Source of the DNA: Pedobacter sp. PACM 27299
Lineage (GTDB): Bacteria; Bacteroidota; Bacteroidia; Sphingobacteriales; Sphingobacteriaceae
Direction of reading: 5' to 3'
Assembly: GCF_001412655.1 (NCBI RefSeq)
Contig: NZ_CP012996.1
Span: 3,472,001 to 3,536,000 of the forward strand
DNA: 64,000 bases
A model generated the notes under the pieces. The model searched no databases and was not told where the DNA came from. It saw nothing but the letters and a program-made list of their open reading frames with translations. The position numbers and the translations under genes were made by a program. This document shows positions 9,376 to 18,248 of the stretch, in pieces (within the stretch, counting starts at the first letter, position 1; each line of letters begins with the position of its first letter).

Positions 9376-9417
9376 CAGAAAAAAGGAGCAAACGTAAAAA
9401 AATCACTTGCTCCTTTT
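9376..9417 (-). terminator. Rho-independent terminator of the GH109-type gene
   Basis: An 11-bp perfect stem (9381-9391 with 9407-9417, sequence AAAAGGAGCAA) is followed on the minus strand by a run of T. It lies about 100 bp past the stop of the gene ending at 9520 and ahead of the small membrane protein gene. Confidence 0.8.
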
Positions 9418-9458
9418 ATGAAAATATGAGGATTGAAGATTTAGTAAATTTGGAGAAT

Positions 9459-9508
9459 TTTGACACTAAATTAATTCAGCTTAAAAATCCTCCAAAATTG
9501 ACACTAAA
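9459..9508. repeat. Short direct repeat TTGACACTAAA
   Basis: TTGACACTAAA occurs at 9460-9470 and again at 9498-9508, within the 3' flank of the GH109-type gene. TTTGGAG and CTCCAAA near 9449 and 9491 also form an inverted repeat. Function unknown. Confidence 0.45.
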
Positions 9509-9519
9509 GTTCAATTAGA

Positions 9520-10872
9520 TTAATAATCGTCGTTTAAGGCGAAAATTGGTTTTCTAGTCATCCAGCTGCCACTAGTAAAATCAGGGAAATCAACTGTTTC
9601 ATTTCCTAATTCTATAGACTGCTCACTTAATGGCGTAATTGCACTCCATGCTGCAGCATCATAAACATCCATTGGTGTAGGTTCATTTCTTTTTGCTGCT
9701 TCAATGAAAGCATGAATTACGAAGAAATCCATTCCGCCATGTCCTGCACCTTGTGCATCATTGCCATATTTTTTCCAAAGTGGGTGGTCATATTTATCTA
9801 ACCAGGCTGTGGCAGGGTCCCATTGGTGGGGCTTGCTTACTCCTTCTACGTAGACACTTTTGTTCACATCCATCCATAGGCCTTTAGTTCCCTGAACTCT
9901 AAAACCCAGTGAATAAGGTCTTGGAAGATTTGTATCATGCTGTAAAATAATGGTTTCGCCATTGGCACAGTCGATAGTAGTCGTTACAATATCTCCTAAA
10001 CGGAAGTTTACTTTCGCATTTGGATGACTCTCGCCACCTTTTTCTACGATATAATTATGTAGGCCTCTTGATTTAGTAGCAAAGGAATTCAATTTTAAGA
10101 ATTTATTACCTCTGTTGATGTTGATACATTGTGCCACAGGGCCGATTCCATGAGTTGGGTATAAATCACCATTACGGTGTACTGAGTGGTTTGTTCTCCA
10201 TTTTGCTTCAGAGAAACCTTTCTCATTAAATTCTACACCACCACCATAAGGCCCCTTACCATCGTTAAATTTAACCTCTCTAAGGTCATGCTGGTATCCT
10301 CCTTGTAAGTGCATAATTTCACCGAATACACCTTGACGTACCATATTTAGCGCAGCTAATACGTCTCTTCTATAACAAACGTTTTCTAACATCATCACAT
10401 GAGCATTGTGTTTTTCTGCTGCTTGTACTACATCCCAGTGGTCCTGAAGCGTAATCCCTAACATTACCTCAGTAGCTACATATTTAAGACCAGCCTCCAT
10501 AGATTTGATGATCATCGGTTTGTGCAATTCCCATGGTGTAGAAATTACAATCGCTTTTAATCCTTTTGTTTCCAAAAGTTTCTTCCAGGCATGCTCATCA
10601 CCAGTAAAAATCTTTGGCATTGGTTTACCTGATTTTGCAATCAGAGCTTTAGCCGAATTTAGCATTCTTTCGTCTACATCACAGATCGCTACTAAATCCA
10701 CATCATCTCTTTTCAATAAAAGATCAAGGTGATTTTGGCCTCTCATTCCCACTCCAATCATTGCTACCTTAATCTTTTCACCTTTAGCACTCGCAAAAAT
10801 AGATTGCTCAGGTAAAACAGTTATAGCTGCGGCAGTAATCCCGCTATTTCTAACAAATTGTCTTCTATTCAT
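9520..10872 (-). CDS. GH109-type NAD-dependent alpha-N-acetylgalactosaminidase (Tat-exported)
   Basis: Gfo/Idh/MocA-fold protein with strong likeness to GH109, whose founding member from Elizabethkingia removes terminal alpha-GalNAc by a redox mechanism using tightly bound NAD. I choose ATG 10872, which gives 450 residues. It starts MNRRQFVRNSG, a twin-arginine signal, as expected for an enzyme exported with bound cofactor; an upstream in-frame start at 10932 would bury it. The Rossmann motif is MIGVGMRG (about 38-45). The GH109 active-site block GDLYPTHGIGP carries Y238 and H241. Next to a LacI regulator and an N-acetylhexosamine-kinase-like gene, GalNAc release is the best reading. Some Gfo/Idh/MocA relatives act instead on 3-keto-glycosides. 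Confidence 0.85.
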   Translation of the reverse strand: MNRRQFVRNSGITAAAITVLPEQSIFASAKGEKIKVAMIGVGMRGQNHLDLLLKRDDVDLVAICDVDERMLNSAKALIAKSGKPMPKIFTGDEHAWKKLLETKGLKAIVISTPWELHKPMIIKSMEAGLKYVATEVMLGITLQDHWDVVQAAEKHNAHVMMLENVCYRRDVLAALNMVRQGVFGEIMHLQGGYQHDLREVKFNDGKGPYGGGVEFNEKGFSEAKWRTNHSVHRNGDLYPTHGIGPVAQCININRGNKFLKLNSFATKSRGLHNYIVEKGGESHPNAKVNFRLGDIVTTTIDCANGETIILQHDTNLPRPYSLGFRVQGTKGLWMDVNKSVYVEGVSKPHQWDPATAWLDKYDHPLWKKYGNDAQGAGHGGMDFFVIHAFIEAAKRNEPTPMDVYDAAAWSAITPLSEQSIELGNETVDFPDFTSGSWMTRKPIFALNDDY

Positions 10873-10945
10873 AATATTCAGTTCATTATATATGTTCGGT
10901 TCAAAAGAATCGGTATTATGATATCCATACACGATTATCCGATTA

Positions 10946-11009
10946 CAAGGTATAGACTATATCCAAAACCCCTGCACATCGCCCTTCAAAAAATACACGC
11001 AAACGTTTG
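10946..11009 (-). promoter_or_regulatory. Promoter module of the GH109-type gene: operator plus -7 box
   Basis: The palindrome CAAACGTTTG (11000-11009) is the operator. The minus strand then has 47 bp to TACCTTGT, whose TAnnTTG part (10952-10946) is the proposed -7 box. The identical 47-bp spacing occurs at the metallophosphoesterase promoter (21252-21315). The rest of the 445-bp gap between this gene and the divergent LacI gene is AT-rich, with a second operator at 11207 and no other feature I can support. Confidence 0.7.
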
Positions 11010-11206
11010 ATATTTTAATATTATAAAATTTAAAAAAGAGAATTCCTAAAAAACAGAGTCCTTTAATGTATTTGTAACAATTTCATGATCGTTTTACGAG
11101 ACTAATCTTACACAATTCACCAAAATACGCTTATGAAGCTCAAAAAAACGATATTGACCTTAAAAAAATGTCCGCTTAAACATGAATTCAGGCTTGTATT
11201 TTCAAA

Positions 11207-11216
11207 CAAACGTTTG
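11207..11216. promoter_or_regulatory. CAAACGTTTG operator upstream of its LacI gene
   Basis: Perfect 10-bp palindrome, 102 bp before the ATG at 11318 of the LacI gene. The central CpG palindrome is typical of LacI-family sites. It suggests autoregulation by the adjacent gene. Confidence 0.75.
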
Positions 11217-11317
11217 CGCACATTTTAGACCTAAGCATCAAACAATTGAGTTTTACATGAATTGTTTTTTAAAAATAATTGAAGGTTATTGAAAGTTTAT
11301 GCCAATATTTGAACATC

Positions 11318-12337
11318 ATGTCTGATAAACCAACCACGATAAAAGAAATAGCCAAAATACTCAAGATTTCGGTTTCTACCGTTTCAAGGGCTTTAAATGA
11401 TCATTCCAGTATCGGTTTAACAACAAAGATGAGGGTCAAGAAGCTCGCTACAGAGTTAAACTATGAACCAAATCAGAAAGCGATACAATTTCTACAGGGA
11501 AAGTCACATATTATAGGTGTGATTTTACCGGAATTATCTGAATCTTTCTTTTCTACTGCCATTAGCGGCATTGAGGATGTTGCCTATAAGAGAAATTATA
11601 CGGTATTACTTGCGCAATCACATGATGATGCGGATCGCGAAAAGCTGTTGGTAGAAAAAATGAAAACACAGCGTGTAGATGGGCTATTGGTCTCTGTTTC
11701 AAAAACAACCAGTACCTACGAACATTTTGAGATATTTAAAAAGCTGAACATCCCAGTGGTATTCTTCGATCGGATTCCCCCTATTAAAGACATCCACTAT
11801 GTGGCTTCAAATCTGGAGAATGGCACTTATGAAGCGGTCAACTTTCTGCTAAAGAAAGGACACCGTACTATCGGGATGATCAATGGACCTACCACACTGG
11901 TAGCCAGTCATGAGAGAAAGGAAGGTTATATTAAAGCCATGATTTCTAACCGCTTGAAATTCGACCCATCTTTAATCGTTAGCTGTGATCTTTCTGAAAG
12001 CGGCACAATTGAAGTAATGAATACCATGCTCAACCACAGACGTAAGCCGACGGCCATCGTAACCTTTAATGATTACGTTGCCTTATTTGCGATGAGACAT
12101 ACCCGTTCTCTGGAGCTGGAAGGAATTGACTTCGTCAGCTATGCAAATCTGCCCATCATTAACTATATGGATTATACGCCGATTGCCTCTGTTGAACAGT
12201 TTCCATATAAGCAAGGAAAGAAGGCAGCAGATATTCTAATTGATCTGATCAACAGACCGAAAAATGAAACAGGAACGGAACAGGCTTATTTTAACGTAGT
12301 TGTGGAATCAGAATTGATTATTTCAAATATTAAGTAA
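11318..12337 (+). CDS. LacI-family regulator of the GalNAc-type block
   Basis: LacI-type regulator with an N-terminal helix-turn-helix (TIKEIAKILKISVSTVSRAL, about residues 6-25), hinge segment (NYEPNQKAIQFL) and ligand-binding domain. I prefer ATG 11318 (339 residues), which places the HTH at the normal distance; the longer frame needs a TTG at 11279 and adds 13 residues with no family counterpart. CAAACGTTTG sites lie upstream of this gene, of the divergent GH109-type gene, of the downstream kinase and of the minus-strand operon at 21219, so it is the obvious candidate to bind them. Ligand unknown; an amino sugar or its phosphate is plausible. Confidence 0.9.
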   Translation: MSDKPTTIKEIAKILKISVSTVSRALNDHSSIGLTTKMRVKKLATELNYEPNQKAIQFLQGKSHIIGVILPELSESFFSTAISGIEDVAYKRNYTVLLAQSHDDADREKLLVEKMKTQRVDGLLVSVSKTTSTYEHFEIFKKLNIPVVFFDRIPPIKDIHYVASNLENGTYEAVNFLLKKGHRTIGMINGPTTLVASHERKEGYIKAMISNRLKFDPSLIVSCDLSESGTIEVMNTMLNHRRKPTAIVTFNDYVALFAMRHTRSLELEGIDFVSYANLPIINYMDYTPIASVEQFPYKQGKKAADILIDLINRPKNETGTEQAYFNVVVESELIISNIK

Positions 12338-12354
12338 TTTTGCGCAAACGTTTG
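12314..12354 (+). promoter_or_regulatory. nahK-like promoter with CAAACGTTTG operator
   Basis: TTG (12314-12316), an 18-bp spacer and TAATTTTG (12335-12342) make a good Bacteroidetes promoter. The operator CAAACGTTTG (12345-12354) would cover the start of transcription. The -7 box overlaps the stop codon of the LacI gene. A second possible -7 box, TACGTTTG, lies at 12381-12388 and would put the operator upstream of the start instead. Confidence 0.65.
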
Positions 12355-12415
12355 CTCAATGGTTTAATCACATAAATAATTACGTTTGAATCTGTAACCA
12401 ATCTTGAAAAGACGC

Positions 12416-13495
12416 ATGTTCGAAAATATCTTACCATTGTATGGCCTGAATTCTGATGATACGACTGTTAACCTATTTGGCGATGGCCTAATAAACCATA
12501 CATGGAAAGTAACTGCCGCTGAGCAAAGCTATATCCTGCAGAAGGTAAATACTGATGTATTTAAAGAACCCTCAAATATTGATAAAAACCTTTGTCTGTT
12601 AAAAGACTTTTTAAATAAGAAAGATCCGGAATATCTATTCGTTTCACCTATAAACTCTCTATCAGGAGCATCACTACTGAATACGCCTGATGGATATTTT
12701 CGAATGACGCCATTTGTAGAAGGTTCTATTTCTTTAAATGCCCTCACAAAAAGAGAAGAAGCTTATGAAGCTGCCAAGCAATTTGGAAAGTTCTCCGCTC
12801 TACTCGCAGACTTTAATGCAGAAGAACTAAACATCACTATTCCTGACTTTCATAACTTGAATTTAAGGTACGAGCAGTTTAAAACAGCCTGCGCCAATGC
12901 CAATCCGGAACGACTGGAGCAAGCAAAGGAATATGTGGAATTTATCAACGAACACAAAAGTATCGTTGATACCTATATGGACCTGGTAGCGAATAAAGAA
13001 GTTCCTTTAAGAGTAATTCACCACGATACAAAAATCAACAACGTACTTTTTGATACACATAATAAAGGCATCTGTGTGATTGACCTGGATACAGTAATGC
13101 CGGGTTATTTCATCAGTGATATTGGTGATATGATGAGAACCTATTTATGTGCTGCAAGTGAAGAAGAAAATGATTTGAGTAAAATCAGCATCAGAAAAGA
13201 CTTCTTTAAAGCCATTTATGAAGGTTATATGGAAGAAATGGCTGATGTATTGACTAACACTGAAAAAAAATATTTCAGCTATGCAGGAAAGTTCATCATC
13301 TATATGCAAGCGATTCGCTTTCTTGCAGATCACCTACAGAATGATATTTACTATGGTGCTAAATATGAAGGACATAATTTTAACAGGGCAAAAAATCAAA
13401 TCGCCCTGTTAAAAGAATATTTAAAAATGGAAGAAGAGCTTACAGATCCCCTTTCTTCATCGAAAGAACCGCGTAATCAACCGCACGCGCTGTAA
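12416..13495 (+). CDS. N-acetylhexosamine 1-kinase-like phosphotransferase
   Basis: Aminoglycoside-phosphotransferase-fold kinase resembling bifidobacterial NahK, which makes GlcNAc/GalNAc 1-phosphate. NahK-like features are the N-terminal GDGLINHTW and YILQKVNTDVF strands, the catalytic loop HHDTKINN (Brenner-type HxDxxxxN, about residue 203) and the metal-binding DLD of VIDLDTVMPG. I choose ATG 12416 (359 residues); the longer reading would need TTG at 12404. Placement between a GalNAc-releasing-type enzyme and its LacI regulator supports an amino-sugar substrate. The last 19 codons overlap the convergent GMC gene by 56 bp, so its C-terminal tail and the GMC tail share DNA. Other sugar or choline kinases of the fold cannot be excluded. 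Confidence 0.8.
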   Translation: MFENILPLYGLNSDDTTVNLFGDGLINHTWKVTAAEQSYILQKVNTDVFKEPSNIDKNLCLLKDFLNKKDPEYLFVSPINSLSGASLLNTPDGYFRMTPFVEGSISLNALTKREEAYEAAKQFGKFSALLADFNAEELNITIPDFHNLNLRYEQFKTACANANPERLEQAKEYVEFINEHKSIVDTYMDLVANKEVPLRVIHHDTKINNVLFDTHNKGICVIDLDTVMPGYFISDIGDMMRTYLCAASEEENDLSKISIRKDFFKAIYEGYMEEMADVLTNTEKKYFSYAGKFIIYMQAIRFLADHLQNDIYYGAKYEGHNFNRAKNQIALLKEYLKMEEELTDPLSSSKEPRNQPHAL

Positions 13496-15155
13496 GCGCC
13501 ATATAAGTTAATGATGGGTTTTGTGTTGACGTAGAGGTCATGCATGCCCCATCAGTAACGAATACGTTCTTACAATCATGTAATTGATTCCATTTATTGA
13601 GTACAGAAGTCTTAGGATCATGCCCCATTCTGGCACCACCCATTTCATGAATATCTAAACCTGGGGCTTGTCCGCCATCATTTACCTGAATATTTTTAAA
13701 TCCAGCTTCCGTAAACATCTCGGTTAGCTGCTCGAGGTAATCCTTTTTCATTTTTGCATCATTATCGTCATAATCGACAGAGATTTTCAGCAATGGAACA
13801 CCCCAGGCATCTTTTTTATCCGCATGTAATTTCACATAATTACTTTCTTTAGGAATCGTTTCTCCCATCATGTGAGAGCCAACTTGCCAGGGACCCAAAT
13901 TTTTACTTAATAATTGTGCTTTTAAAGCTGTACCTAACCCAGAAGTATCTCTTTCCGTATTTCTATAGGCAGAGAATCCAGCGGCATAACCACGTTTAAA
14001 GTTCGTTTCTTGTTTCAGCAAATTTCTAAACCTCGGAATATATCCACCACCGGCGGGATTCCTGCCATCAGTAGTAAATTCTTTTAATCCATCGTATTCC
14101 GCACCGATCCTTGCACTGTAATTGTGAAAAGCTACATATTTCCCTAAACTCCCGCTGTCATTTCCTAATCCATTCGGGAAACGCGAAGAAGTAGAATTCA
14201 ATAAAATCAAATTCGTATTGATGGCAGCTGCATTTACAAAAATCACTTTCGCAAAGTATTCCCGAACTTCCTTGGTATTCGTATCAATCACCCGAACACC
14301 GGACGCTTTCCCTAATTTCTCATCATAAATGATTGATTCTACTACCGAAAAAGGTCTTAAAGTCAAGTTCCCTGTCTTTTCTGCCCATGGTAAAGTAGAG
14401 GAATTACTACTGAAATAGCCACCAAATGGGCAACCTCGCTGACATAAAGTACGATTTTGACATTTCGCCCTGCCCTGATCAAAATGAATCTGTTTAGGTT
14501 GAGATAAATGTGCACAGCGGGCACTGATCACATGACGGCCTATATATTTATCCCGCATGGTATTTCTGAAATAATCTTCTACAGCATTTAGTGGAAAAGC
14601 TGGAAGGAAATCACCGTCTGGCAGTGATGCCAAACCATCCTTATTACCGGAAATTCCAGCAAACTGCTCCACATAAGTATACCAGGAATCAAGATCCTTA
14701 TATCTTATCGGCCAATCTACAGCAAAATCATCACGTAAAGGTCCTTCAAAATCCAAATCACTCCAACGTTGAGTCTGTCTAGCCCAAAGCAGCGATTTAC
14801 CACCCACCTGATAGCCACGAATCCAATCAAAAGGTTTCTCCTGCACATATGGATGCTCCTGATCCTTGACAAAGAAATCCATTGCATCTTCTCTGAAGGC
14901 ATAACATTTACTAACCACAGGGTTTGCTTCACGAATCGCAAAAGTAGGTTCTCCACGATGTTCAAATTCGTAAGGGTATTTATTCGTGGTCGGATAATCT
15001 ATGATATGTTTAACATCTTTTCCTCTTTCCAGAACCAAGGTCTTCAAACCTTTTTCTGTAAATTCTTTAGCTGCCCAGCCACCGCTAATCCCAGAGCCAA
15101 TTACAATGGCATCATAGGTATGTTCTTTAATACTATCTATGTTTAAGTTTGACAT
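13440..15155 (-). CDS. GMC-family FAD sugar dehydrogenase, catalytic subunit
   Basis: Flavoprotein of 571 residues in the glucose-methanol-choline family, of the type that pairs with a gluconate-dehydrogenase-subunit-3 protein. The dinucleotide motif VIGSGISGGW is at about 18-27; the C-terminal catalytic pair is H in LDIHEMGGARMG (about 508) and N in TQNPSLTYMAL (about 551). A cluster of four Cys in KCQNRTLCQRGCPFGG is typical of this subgroup and may hold an iron-sulfur cluster. Related Bacteroidetes enzymes oxidise sugars or glycosides at C3 (glucoside 3-dehydrogenase). It lacks its own signal and would be exported with the Tat subunit encoded 14 bp upstream. Substrate is inferred only. Confidence 0.88.
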   Translation of the reverse strand: MSNLNIDSIKEHTYDAIVIGSGISGGWAAKEFTEKGLKTLVLERGKDVKHIIDYPTTNKYPYEFEHRGEPTFAIREANPVVSKCYAFREDAMDFFVKDQEHPYVQEKPFDWIRGYQVGGKSLLWARQTQRWSDLDFEGPLRDDFAVDWPIRYKDLDSWYTYVEQFAGISGNKDGLASLPDGDFLPAFPLNAVEDYFRNTMRDKYIGRHVISARCAHLSQPKQIHFDQGRAKCQNRTLCQRGCPFGGYFSSNSSTLPWAEKTGNLTLRPFSVVESIIYDEKLGKASGVRVIDTNTKEVREYFAKVIFVNAAAINTNLILLNSTSSRFPNGLGNDSGSLGKYVAFHNYSARIGAEYDGLKEFTTDGRNPAGGGYIPRFRNLLKQETNFKRGYAAGFSAYRNTERDTSGLGTALKAQLLSKNLGPWQVGSHMMGETIPKESNYVKLHADKKDAWGVPLLKISVDYDDNDAKMKKDYLEQLTEMFTEAGFKNIQVNDGGQAPGLDIHEMGGARMGHDPKTSVLNKWNQLHDCKNVFVTDGACMTSTSTQNPSLTYMALTARAVDYAVLSMKKGDL

Positions 15156-15169
15156 TTCTTTGCTATTAA

Positions 15170-15667
15170 TTAAGCTGATTTAACCCGAAAAAAACCATTG
15201 TACCTGCCTGGAACAAGTTCCCAAATCACAAGATTGCTCATCACGTATTTAGAATTGAGATAGCCATCAATCGTTTTCCATTTCATAAACTTGAAAAACT
15301 CAATGGTTTCTTCTGAAAGCCCGGCTTTAGCAGTATTGGCATCCGTCACCAATTGAGCAAGTGATTTGCTATCCAATCCCTCAAAATTTTTCAAGCCCCC
15401 CATAAATTGCTGGTGCCTTTCTGGGCCAAAGCAATCGTCAAGCATCTTTAGTACATACAAATGGAGGTTCAGGTCTTTAGCTCCGGAAGTATCAGTTTTA
15501 GGAATAATCAACTCGGCAATCTCTGCAAGCTGACTTTCTTGTGCGGCAGAAATATCGAGGTTTTTGAGCTGGATAGAGACTTTCCCTCCTTCTCTAAAAC
15601 AGGAAGGCAATAGTGCCATTCCCCCTGCAAATATTAATACCTGTTTAATGGCAAATCTTCTGTTCAT
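15170..15667 (-). CDS. Gluconate 2-dehydrogenase subunit 3-like protein (Tat hitch-hiker subunit)
   Basis: Small subunit (165 residues) of a membrane-associated GMC dehydrogenase. The N-terminus MNRRFAIKQVLIFAGGMALL is a twin-arginine-type signal followed by a hydrophobic stretch; SCF at 22-24 could be a lipobox. The remainder matches the gluconate dehydrogenase subunit 3 family, which carries the folded catalytic subunit through the Tat system. It is 14 bp upstream of the GMC gene in the same direction. The third, cytochrome c subunit of such complexes is not in this block. Confidence 0.85.
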   Translation of the reverse strand: MNRRFAIKQVLIFAGGMALLPSCFREGGKVSIQLKNLDISAAQESQLAEIAELIIPKTDTSGAKDLNLHLYVLKMLDDCFGPERHQQFMGGLKNFEGLDSKSLAQLVTDANTAKAGLSEETIEFFKFMKWKTIDGYLNSKYVMSNLVIWELVPGRYNGFFRVKSA

Positions 15668-15751
15668 AGTTCATTTGTGTGGCGCTAAAATAATCCAAAA
15701 TTTGGAACTCTCCTAAGCTTATATAAAAGGTGGTTAATTTAAAAATTGTGC

Positions 15752-16936
15752 TTAATTCACGAGAAAGTGAGCAATACGAGCCGAATTCCCCTTACTGTTT
15801 TCATTTTTACTTCCGCTGATTGTTAATTTAAGTTCATGATGCCCATGGGCTAAGTCATTGCCTAACACAAGATACCATGGCAAATGAAGAGACTTACTCC
15901 ATTTGGTATATAAATCAATTTTCTGTTCTGGTTTACCATCAATTGAATAATTAATGATGCCGGCATCAGCACCAGAAACAACAGCAATACCTATGGCATT
16001 TCCTTTAAAATCAAGTGTCAATTCCGATCCAGGCTGCGTGGAAACCAGCATAGGAATGTGCACAAAACCTTTACGGGTATTCGCTCCATCATCTGGTTTC
16101 CAATCCTTTTTTACCGACCAGCCATTGGAGAGTTTTGCATTCTCCACACCTACATAATGACCGTTTTCAAAACTGTCACCGATTAAAGAGGGAGGCAATT
16201 TAGTTGCCAGCCCTTTCTTTAAGCCAATCTCATCTTTTAACAAACGTTGTATCGCTTTAAAATAAAGATCTTGTCCAAACGGCGAAGGATGTAAATCTTT
16301 GAAATCTTTTTCCCAGCTAAATTCATGATTTGCCAACCTATCGCTCACTGCTTTTGCGAGATTAATAGATGGTAAACCGTAGTGTGAGGCCACCAGTTCA
16401 TGATTATGTACCGATACTGGTATCTTTCCTTCAGAGTAAGCTTTTGTTTTATCAGGATCTGCAAAAGACATCAGAACAATGTCCATTTTTGGCTGATGTA
16501 GTTTAGCATTTCTAACTATACCTTCCAAAGCGCGGATTTGAGTGAGGCTGTCTGTCCCATTAACTTCATCATTTACGGCGGCTTCAATAAATAGTAAATC
16601 GACCTTCCCAGAATCAAGTACGTCTTGCTTCAAGCGAAAAGCATGAGGCAAACTTCCTAATGATGGGATTCCAGCCGCGATAAAATGAAACTGGGTTTCC
16701 GGAAAACGGCTTTGTAGGTCTGCCGATACTTTATCTCGCCAACCTGGATTGTAAGTAATAGATCCACCTAAAAAGGCAACCCTGGCTTTTTTACCCTGCT
16801 GAAAAACTTTAACCGCATGAATTAAGCCAGCTCTATGCTGAATATAGTTGCCGTCATCCAATGATTTTACTTGCCCATAACACATAATTATACTGCACAG
16901 CAAACTGCTGCAAAAACACAAAAGCACCTTGTTCAT
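15752..16936 (-). CDS. Exported SGNH/GDSL hydrolase
   Basis: Predicted periplasmic esterase of 394 residues with a signal peptide (about 1-21). SGNH blocks are visible: GGSIT (nucleophile Ser, about 55), a glycine in AAGIPSLGS, N in AAVNDE, and the catalytic DLHPS near residue 205. The region after about 240 looks like a beta-rich accessory domain seen in bacterial acetylesterases. Lies in the minus-strand run under the 21306 operator, with a sugar dehydrogenase downstream, so removal of acyl groups from glycans is likely. Exact substrate unknown. Confidence 0.82.
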   Translation of the reverse strand: MNKVLLCFCSSLLCSIIMCYGQVKSLDDGNYIQHRAGLIHAVKVFQQGKKARVAFLGGSITYNPGWRDKVSADLQSRFPETQFHFIAAGIPSLGSLPHAFRLKQDVLDSGKVDLLFIEAAVNDEVNGTDSLTQIRALEGIVRNAKLHQPKMDIVLMSFADPDKTKAYSEGKIPVSVHNHELVASHYGLPSINLAKAVSDRLANHEFSWEKDFKDLHPSPFGQDLYFKAIQRLLKDEIGLKKGLATKLPPSLIGDSFENGHYVGVENAKLSNGWSVKKDWKPDDGANTRKGFVHIPMLVSTQPGSELTLDFKGNAIGIAVVSGADAGIINYSIDGKPEQKIDLYTKWSKSLHLPWYLVLGNDLAHGHHELKLTISGSKNENSKGNSARIAHFLVN

Positions 16937-16973
16937 AAATTTTCAGAAATTATTCAGCTATTAAGATAAGAAT

Positions 16974-18170
16974 TTAATGGCTTGGATCATACTGGTAAAC
17001 AATCTGATAAGGAATGTTTTTTAGTTTAGCCGAAATTGTACCAATCGGCAGATCCTCCTTTTGTGGCGTAGGTTCACACACGGAATACAACTTTCCTTTA
17101 TAGACAATTGCATCGCCAATTGGCTGATCAAACTGAACGCCCATAGTGATGTGTGTAGGATAAAGCATCGCAATCATTGGCAAATTGTAGATCTCCTTTA
17201 CAAGATAGAAAAATAGGGCCACACGGTCATCACAATCACTATGGCTTGCAAATAATGTCTCTTCCGGTGAAAGACGTTTCTCTGCGCCATAATTCTCTTC
17301 ATCATCCTGATAAAGAAAAGCATAACGGGTAAAACGCATCAGGTAATCCACACCTTTCTTCTGACTCATCCCCTTTGTATTTTTCTTCAGTAAGGGAATT
17401 AAAGAGCCATACGTTTCTTTGCTTAAAGGAATGTTAAAATAAGTTTCAAAATCTACTCCTGGATAATTGGCAAATATGGCCTCTACATCTTTGCTGAGCT
17501 TCACATTGAAGTGGTAAGCTTTATGTTTATATACAAATTCTAATTTCTTTTCCAGGTAATTTTCTGGCTTGAAATCAGGCAGTTTGGTCACTTTGTAGGA
17601 AAAAGATTTCGTAGCTTCAGGAACCTTTATCTCTACCGGAACAGGCGGATCAAGATTGAGGTCTGCTTTAGGATAGTCATGGTAATTCAGGCACATGTAT
17701 TTCTTTTTATCCACCATAAAAAAGGGGATATCAGTAATATCTTCATCATTAAATACGTAGAAAATGATCTTATCTTTACTCAATGCCAAACGGGCATCAT
17801 AACCTGATTTTGCCAGCAAGAACCATTTATATAAAGTATAACGGCTATAATTCACTAGTTTAGGACTCAATTGCTCTGCAGTCCTTCTGATCAATTGATA
17901 GTACAACCAATCATTTAGTTCCAGTTTTTTTTTATAAGCTAAAAGGGAATCTATAATAGGTTGATAATCTCCAGAGTTCAAACGGCTGTAAGCCTGTTTA
18001 ATAGAAGTCGTAGAAAGTTCCGGAGCAATCACAACAACCGAGGTATCCAGTGTGGTATGGAATATTCCCCCATAAAATTCAAAGGAAATATCTTGCTTAC
18101 CCTGGCTATAACTAGTACTCAGCGTAAACATTAAAGATAAAGTCCCGAATATTTTTAAGAGATGGCCCAT
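16974..18170 (-). CDS. Exported transglutaminase-like protein, function unknown
   Basis: A 398-residue protein with a signal peptide (about 1-22). I do not recognise a named family, but the C-terminal half has the layout of a transglutaminase/cysteine-protease fold: Cys in HSDCDDRVALFFYLV (about 312), then His in PTHITMGVQF (about 340) and an acidic residue in the CEPTPQ segment. The N-terminal half is probably a beta-rich domain. It lies between a serine hydrolase and an SGNH hydrolase in one operon. Whether the triad is active cannot be judged by eye. Confidence 0.65.
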   Translation of the reverse strand: MGHLLKIFGTLSLMFTLSTSYSQGKQDISFEFYGGIFHTTLDTSVVVIAPELSTTSIKQAYSRLNSGDYQPIIDSLLAYKKKLELNDWLYYQLIRRTAEQLSPKLVNYSRYTLYKWFLLAKSGYDARLALSKDKIIFYVFNDEDITDIPFFMVDKKKYMCLNYHDYPKADLNLDPPVPVEIKVPEATKSFSYKVTKLPDFKPENYLEKKLEFVYKHKAYHFNVKLSKDVEAIFANYPGVDFETYFNIPLSKETYGSLIPLLKKNTKGMSQKKGVDYLMRFTRYAFLYQDDEENYGAEKRLSPEETLFASHSDCDDRVALFFYLVKEIYNLPMIAMLYPTHITMGVQFDQPIGDAIVYKGKLYSVCEPTPQKEDLPIGTISAKLKNIPYQIVYQYDPSH

Positions 18171-18248
18171 AACCCAAGGATTGCTTCCTATTAAATATAC
18201 GTAAATTTAATGTTAAGCTATAGGTCAACTCAAATTTCTAATGATTTT

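Noticed and set aside
13145..13333. Open frame antisense to the kinase gene
   Set aside because: Shadow of a well-supported gene with no start signal of its own; the same applies to other antisense frames within the pectin genes.
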